Of a stretch of 18,850 nt of DNA, positions 14,544 to 18,850 are shown piece after piece (position 1 is the stretch's first letter; the number at the start of each line of letters is the position of its first letter). The position numbers were made by a program, and so were the translations under genes. The DNA comes from Bacteroidales bacterium (GTDB lineage: Bacteria > Bacteroidota > Bacteroidia > Bacteroidales > Bacteroidaceae): NCBI GenBank assembly GCA_004554665.1, contig SFKY01000045.1, positions 1-18,850 of the forward strand. The letters are read 5' to 3'. The notes below the pieces were generated by a model. It ran no database searches, had not been told where the DNA came from, and was given only the letters and a program-made list of their open reading frames with translations.

Positions 14544-15029
14544 TTAAATAAAGTTGTCGATTTTCTCCTCCAGATATTCGGCAAAGACCCTTGCGGCACT
14601 TTCCACTTTGGCCGCGCAGGGGCGTTTCTTGTAGTATTCGGCGTTGCGCTCCGAAGCCTCGTGGGTCTCTTTGGCTATTTGTTGGCCGTTGAGACCTAAC
14701 AACTCGGCACAAATTACTGACCCGTTGCGCTCCTTAAACTTGCCCAGCAGTTGCTGTACTACCTTGTAGCAGGCCGACTTGCCCGCCCTGTCGCTACCTT
14801 CGGTCTGTCCACAGTCCAGTCCGGCCAAAATCACCAGCCCCGACACAGCCCCACACATCATGCGCAGTCGTCCTACACCGCCTCCAAATCCGGCCGCTAC
14901 GCGCAGCGCCAGTTGCTTGTCCATACCGTACAAGTCGGCAAAGGCTGCCACCACGCTCTGGCAGCATCCATATCCCTGCATAAAGTTTTCCACCGCCAGT
15001 TGTATGCGGTCTTCCATCTCCTTGGTCAT
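14544..15029 (-). CDS. C_GCAxxG_C_C family putative redox protein
   Basis: A 161-residue cytoplasmic protein of the C_GCAxxG_C_C family (putative redox-active proteins), named for spaced conserved cysteines. Here these are C22-C23 (GYGCCQSV), C59 within the family core GFGGGVGRLRMMCGAVSG (48-64), C107 (ICAELL) and C138. Members are found mainly in anaerobes and sometimes next to redox enzymes; the substrate is unknown. There is no signal peptide. It follows the FKBP gene with a 32-base gap and probably shares its transcript. The ending KIDNFI is typical in length. I do not see a clear terminator on its 3' side. Confidence 0.85.
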   Translation of the reverse strand: MTKEMEDRIQLAVENFMQGYGCCQSVVAAFADLYGMDKQLALRVAAGFGGGVGRLRMMCGAVSGLVILAGLDCGQTEGSDRAGKSACYKVVQQLLGKFKERNGSVICAELLGLNGQQIAKETHEASERNAEYYKKRPCAAKVESAARVFAEYLEEKIDNFI

Positions 15030-15061
15030 AGTCTTTGGTTCTGCTTGTTCAATGTCAATCG

Positions 15062-15460
15062 TCAGGCAATGCCCAACAGTTCTATCTCAAAAATCAGCGT
15101 TGAGCCACCGGGAATGCCCGGCTGGGAGAATCTGCCATATCCCATTTCGGCAGGGATATACACCTCCCACTTGTCGCCTACGCACATCTGCTGCATCGCG
15201 ATGATCCATCCCTCGATGAGGTCGCAGAGTCTGATGGCCAGCGGCGCGCCACCCCTGCTGCTGTCAAACTGCTTGCCGTCGATGGTCCATCCCGTATAGT
15301 GCGCCGTGACGATGCTGCGGACAGCCGGGTGTATGCCGTCGCCTTTGCCCTCGGCCATCACGCGATAGTAGATACCCTTGGGCAGCGCTTGCACACCCTG
15401 TTCCTGCGCCTTGGCGGCCAGCCAGTCGGCATTGGCCTGTCTATATGCACGTTTATTCAT
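15062..15460 (-). CDS. FKBP-type peptidyl-prolyl cis-trans isomerase
   Basis: A 132-residue FKBP. The isomerase domain occupies about residues 45-132, preceded by a short helical N-terminus. Residues that line the FK506/proline pocket are kept: Y55 (HYTG), F65-D66 (FDSS), W85 (LIEGWIIAM), Y108 (MGYG) and F124. No signal peptide is seen, so it is cytoplasmic, unlike many Bacteroidetes FKBPs that are lipoproteins. The start at 15460 (MNKRAYRQAN) is preferred over an in-frame start at 15508, because the latter would translate part of the repeat element. It probably forms a two-gene unit with the C_GCAxxG_C_C protein. No clear TAnnTTTG promoter is visible upstream. Confidence 0.9.
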   Translation of the reverse strand: MNKRAYRQANADWLAAKAQEQGVQALPKGIYYRVMAEGKGDGIHPAVRSIVTAHYTGWTIDGKQFDSSRGGAPLAIRLCDLIEGWIIAMQQMCVGDKWEVYIPAEMGYGRFSQPGIPGGSTLIFEIELLGIA

Positions 15461-15495
15461 CGTTGTCAATAATCGTTTTGTTTGTGGTGGGGGGT

Positions 15496-15552
15496 GACGC
15501 ACGGACATGCGTCCCTACACCTTTTTACCTCTTTACCTTTTTACCTTTTAAT
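15496..15552. repeat. Intergenic hairpin plus octamer tandem repeat
   Basis: GACGCA (15496-15501) and TGCGTC (15508-15513) form a perfect stem with a six-base loop. After a short spacer come three and a half octamers CTTTTTAC, CTCTTTAC, CTTTTTAC, CTTTTAAT (15521-15552), ending just past the patatin stop. Together they fill most of the gap between patatin and FKBP. I remember similar GTAGGGACGCA...TGCGTC and TTTTACC repeats in other Bacteroidales genomes, not verified here. Confidence 0.7.
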
Positions 15553-15558
15553 GGGCCT

Positions 15559-17598
15559 TTAAAACCTGTATCCCAGATTGATATAGAAATACAGTTTGTC
15601 CGTGTGATTCGAGTATCCGACGCTGCCGCCGAGCGGTCCGAACATGGTTTTGTAGGCGTAAGACAACTGGTAACCCATCATAGGCCCATGCTTGAGCAGC
15701 CGTCCCAACTTTTCGGAGTGCTGTGCGGCCGAAGCCTCTGCCAAGACATAGTGGCTCTTGACAATCTGTGTCTGCACAGTGAGTTGGGCCGCCACAAACA
15801 TGGGGTCTGTCAGCTCCACATAACCCATTCCCATGAGCGGCATCTGCTGCTCCAGATAATGCCCAAACCAGCGCCCGCCAATCGCATTGCGCCGAATGTA
15901 AGGGATGTCGCTGCCAAAGACCAATCGCCCGTACAGCATAGGCCGCAGTGTGACACGCGGGCCTATGCTTGCCGACATACGCCAGAAGCTACTCAGTTCG
16001 CTGAAACCGGCATGTCCTTGGTATTCGGCAAAGTTGTCGGTAAAGTAGGCATACCGGGCTTGGAACTTGGCACCCCGTGTGGGCAGCGTCCCCGTGTTTT
16101 CCGAGTCGTAATGCAGATATGCATGATAGCTGATATAGTGGTCGTCGTCGATACCCAGATCGCTCATGGAGTGCGCACTCGGCACCATCAGCTTGCGATA
16201 GTCGTAATAGTCCAGTCTCACAGACAGGTCGAGAATCAGGTTGCGTATGCCCATGCCCATGACACCTGCCGAAACCTGATGATGGGCGTAGGTAGTGCTC
16301 AGGTACTCGCCTCCTTGCTCGTTGATATCCATGTCGTTGTATTCAAACGAATAGCCTACTCCCGTCTTGGCGATGCCCCGCATGGTCCACGTGCCGAGTA
16401 GGCTTGCCTTGGTGCGCTTGCCCAACCTCAGGGTGGCTTCCACATTTATGGGTTTCTTGGCCGATTGGTAAACGCCGCACAGCTGTAGGGCCGCCATCTC
16501 CTCGGTGTCAAACCGCGTACCTACATAGCCCGTCACCTTGTCGTAGGCGGGACGCTCCTCCACCTTCTGGGTCGTGGTTTCCAGCGGCAGTGTCGCCTCC
16601 GGGTTGGGTTGGAGGATGGTGGGAGCGTAACCGTCTGGCAACCCCAACTGTTTCCGCAGTGCCACCAGTTCGTCCCAATGTCTCATCGCCTCCTCTTCTC
16701 CGCGACGGATGAGCGTGTCGATGGCGGCAGCAGAAAAACTGGCAGCCGAGTAGCCCGTAGTGTTGACGCGGATAGGCACATCCGTGATGGCCAGGTTGTC
16801 GTCGTACTTGTTCTTGCAGTTCACATCCACGATTTGCCCCAGGATATCCATGCCCGAGGTCAGGTCGTCGGCCGTCTTCTCCTCGCCCTGCACCGTGACA
16901 CCGATGATAAAGTCGGCTCCCATCTCACGGGCGATGTCGGCAGGGAAATTGTTGCGCAGTCCACCGTCTACCAGAATCTTGTCTCCCATGCGGATAGGGG
17001 TGAACACACCCGGAATGGCCATGCTGGCGCGCATGGCTTCGGCCAGACGGCCGCTGTGGAAATCGTGCTCCGTGTTGTCGATGATATTGGTGGCCACGCA
17101 CGAAAAGGGGATGGGCAGGCGGGAGAAATCCGTAGAGTCGGTATATCCCGCCGTGAGCCTTTCGAAGAGTCGGCTCAGGTTCTTGCCGTAGATGAATCCG
17201 CCTATCTCGTGCGGTGTCTGCGCGCCTATGCTTACCGATTTGGAGAGGAAGTAGGTACTCTGCTTGTTGCGGTTGGCCAGATTCTGCGAGTAGTAGTCGT
17301 CATTGTCGGAGAGCAGGAATGTCCAGTCCTGCTGCCTTACCACCGAGTCCATCGCCTCGGCGTTCCATCCGATGGCATACAGACCGCCGATGATGCTGCC
17401 CATCGACGTACCCGTGATGATGTCTACGGGGATGCCTGCCCGCTCGATGACCTTGAGCGCACCGATGTGCGCCATACCTTTGGCACCGCCGCCTGCCAGT
17501 ACCACCGCCACTCGCTTGCGCGGCTGCCGGGGAGCAGCTGTAGTGCCAACAGCTATCCCAAAAGCTACGAAAAGCAAGAACAGTCGTCTCATGTTCAT
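15559..17598 (-). CDS. Patatin-like phospholipase with Omp85-type outer-membrane barrel
   Basis: A 679-residue secreted protein. The signal peptide occupies residues 1 to about 22 (ending TTAA). The patatin domain (about 27-320) has the oxyanion motif GGGAKG (36-41), the nucleophile G63-T-S65-M-G67 and the catalytic D211 of DGG, so the Ser-Asp dyad is complete. A linker of about 340-400 leads into a long beta-strand-rich C-terminal region of alternating aromatic residues ending in YINLGYRF, the terminal phenylalanine typical of outer-membrane barrels. The layout resembles PlpD of Pseudomonas and the Bacteroidetes patatin/surface-antigen proteins, in which the barrel holds or exports the lipase. 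Likely activity is phospholipase A or lipase at the outer membrane. The start at 17598 gives an ATGA overlap with the upstream GTPase and the proper signal peptide. Confidence 0.92.
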   Translation of the reverse strand: MNMRRLFLLFVAFGIAVGTTAAPRQPRKRVAVVLAGGGAKGMAHIGALKVIERAGIPVDIITGTSMGSIIGGLYAIGWNAEAMDSVVRQQDWTFLLSDNDDYYSQNLANRNKQSTYFLSKSVSIGAQTPHEIGGFIYGKNLSRLFERLTAGYTDSTDFSRLPIPFSCVATNIIDNTEHDFHSGRLAEAMRASMAIPGVFTPIRMGDKILVDGGLRNNFPADIAREMGADFIIGVTVQGEEKTADDLTSGMDILGQIVDVNCKNKYDDNLAITDVPIRVNTTGYSAASFSAAAIDTLIRRGEEEAMRHWDELVALRKQLGLPDGYAPTILQPNPEATLPLETTTQKVEERPAYDKVTGYVGTRFDTEEMAALQLCGVYQSAKKPINVEATLRLGKRTKASLLGTWTMRGIAKTGVGYSFEYNDMDINEQGGEYLSTTYAHHQVSAGVMGMGIRNLILDLSVRLDYYDYRKLMVPSAHSMSDLGIDDDHYISYHAYLHYDSENTGTLPTRGAKFQARYAYFTDNFAEYQGHAGFSELSSFWRMSASIGPRVTLRPMLYGRLVFGSDIPYIRRNAIGGRWFGHYLEQQMPLMGMGYVELTDPMFVAAQLTVQTQIVKSHYVLAEASAAQHSEKLGRLLKHGPMMGYQLSYAYKTMFGPLGGSVGYSNHTDKLYFYINLGYRF

Positions 17599-18821
17599 GG
17601 TTCTGTGCTTAGACACTGGTCCAACTCCTTGGCGATAGTCTCGCGGTCCAGGTGCTGGCCGATGAAGACCAGCTTCTGCATACGGTCGCCGTAGCGGTCG
17701 TCCCAGTCGCGGCGCAGTCCGGCTTCGCGTGCCATCAGTTCCTGTAGCTCGTCGTCCGGCATGGTGGCATACCACTGGCCGGCATTGCGCAGCCCCATCT
17801 GCCGTCCGGCCTGCTCGAATACATAGCAGGTCTCGGGCTCATCCACAAACCAGCATATACCCTTGCAGCGGATGACGCTGCGCGGCCACTTGCGTGCCAC
17901 AAACTCGTCGAAGCGCGACAGGTCGAGCGGGTCGCGGCGATAGTACACAAAGGTGCCGATGCCGTATTCCTCTACCTCGCCGCCCTCATGGTGGTGGTCA
18001 TGGTGGTGCCCATGCTCCTCGTGATGATGGTCGTGGTGGTGATGTGCTTCCTCCTCATCATCGTCTTCGTCCTCTTCTTCCTCGTCGTGGTGGTGCTCTA
18101 TCGCGTCTATCCACGCCGCCGAGGTGGCCACCTCGTCAAAGTCGAAGCGGTGGGTGCCTATCAGACGGTCCAGCTCCACATCGCCGTAGTCGCAGGCGAT
18201 GATGTCTGCCTTGGGCTGTATGGCGCGGAGGATGTGGGTGATGCGGTCGAGCTCGGTGGCAGACACCTCAGATGCCTTGTTGAGCAGGATGATGTTGCAA
18301 AACTCAATCTGCTGGATGATCAGGTTCTCAATGTCTTCTTCGCCAATGTTTTCCCGTGTCAGCTGGTCTCCGTTGCCAAACTCATCGCGCATGCGCAGCG
18401 CGTCTACCACGGTCACGATGCTGTCGAGCCTCACAATGCCGTGCTCCATGTATTGTGGACCCATCGCCGGGATGGAGCAGATGGTCTGTGCGATGGGGGC
18501 AGGCTCGCAGATGCCGCTCGCCTCGATGACAATGTAGTCGAACCGTTCCATCGCCGTAATCTCGCGGAGCTGCTCGATCAGGTCCATCTTGAGCGTGCAG
18601 CAGATGCACCCGTTTTGCAGGGCCACCAGACTGTCGTCTTGCTGGTTCACAATGCCGCCCTTCTGGATAAGGTCGGCGTCGATGTTTACCTCGCCTATGT
18701 CATTGACTATCACGGCAAACCTGATGCCGCGCTCGTTGGCCAATATCCTGTTGAGTAACGTGGTTTTTCCACTGCCCAGATAGCCCGTGAGCAGCAATAC
18801 GGGTACTTCTTTCTTGTTCAT
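17595..18821 (-). CDS. COG0523 (CobW/Zng-like) metal-chaperone GTPase
   Basis: A 408-residue G3E-family GTPase. Walker A GYLGSGKT is at residues 13-20, followed by the metal-binding C72-I-C74-C75 within GCICC, the switch glutamate E100 (EASG) and NKAS at 181-184 for guanine recognition. A histidine-rich and acidic segment (about 243-280) lies before the CobW_C domain (from about 285); such His loops bind zinc or other divalent metals. Members include zinc chaperones (Zng1) and CobW; nothing here indicates cobalamin genes, so a zinc or general metallochaperone is likeliest. The stop overlaps the patatin gene start by four bases, so the two are translated together. The start is 29 bases from the window end, so the promoter cannot be seen. 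Confidence 0.92.
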   Translation of the reverse strand: MNKKEVPVLLLTGYLGSGKTTLLNRILANERGIRFAVIVNDIGEVNIDADLIQKGGIVNQQDDSLVALQNGCICCTLKMDLIEQLREITAMERFDYIVIEASGICEPAPIAQTICSIPAMGPQYMEHGIVRLDSIVTVVDALRMRDEFGNGDQLTRENIGEEDIENLIIQQIEFCNIILLNKASEVSATELDRITHILRAIQPKADIIACDYGDVELDRLIGTHRFDFDEVATSAAWIDAIEHHHDEEEEDEDDDEEEAHHHHDHHHEEHGHHHDHHHEGGEVEEYGIGTFVYYRRDPLDLSRFDEFVARKWPRSVIRCKGICWFVDEPETCYVFEQAGRQMGLRNAGQWYATMPDDELQELMAREAGLRRDWDDRYGDRMQKLVFIGQHLDRETIAKELDQCLSTEP

Positions 18822-18850
18822 ATCGTAAACAGTATTTTTTTTCTTGGTTG

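Noticed and set aside
17988..18110. Low-complexity repeated GTGGTGGTC/ATGGTG DNA that could be read as a repeat or as a hydrophobic plus-strand protein
   Set aside because: It is simply the reverse complement of the His/Asp/Glu-rich loop codons of the COG0523 GTPase.
1..18850. tRNA, rRNA, integrase or insertion-sequence genes
   Set aside because: None was recognised on either strand by eye, and no transposase-like protein is encoded. A tRNAscan and ISfinder search would be needed to exclude small remnants.

Overview
The window is a chromosomal segment of a Bacteroidales bacterium, most likely Prevotella or a close relative. The evidence is the promoter style (TTG, 20 bases, TAnnTTTG), the gliding-motility lipoprotein GldH, the gene order metF-holB-ricT-like-gldH facing purH-mreBCD-mrdA-rodA, and lipoproteins with acidic residues right after the lipid-anchored cysteine. 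The assignment is from memory of these families, not from a search.

Layout. (1) 1-1535: a 46-base tandem repeat block sits directly in front of a textbook promoter and a DUF4143-type AAA ATPase, a typical accessory gene. (2) 1536-2107: a gene-poor stretch with a 33-base tandem repeat and a GC-rich hairpin element. (3) 2108-6794, plus strand: a Cof-type HAD phosphatase, then a tightly packed run of metF, holB (DNA polymerase III delta'), a PSP1/RicT-like protein and gldH; two of the junctions are ATGA overlaps. (4) 13192-6806, minus strand: a stand-alone IMP cyclohydrolase domain followed by the rod-shape operon mreB, mreC, mreD, mrdA (PBP2) and rodA. (5) 13193-14543: AT-rich accessory DNA with a strong promoter, a hairpin-rich candidate transcript, and a small probable surface lipoprotein with its own terminator. 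(6) 18821-14544, minus strand: a COG0523 (CobW-like) metallochaperone GTPase overlapping a patatin/outer-membrane-barrel protein, then a cytoplasmic FKBP prolyl isomerase and a C_GCAxxG_C_C redox-family protein.

How the genes fit together. MreB, MreC, MreD, PBP2 and RodA form the elongasome that inserts lateral-wall peptidoglycan. They lie behind a purine gene, so nucleotide supply and cell elongation may share one transcript. The metF-holB-ricT-gldH run looks like a housekeeping operon of unrelated functions.

Nothing in the window is a clear new multi-gene system. The points most worth a second look are the single-domain PurH ending exactly at the domain boundary, the structured transcript candidate near 13.47-13.80 kb, the promoter-proximal repeats before the ATPase, and dispersed intergenic repeat elements, one family of which occurs twice here.
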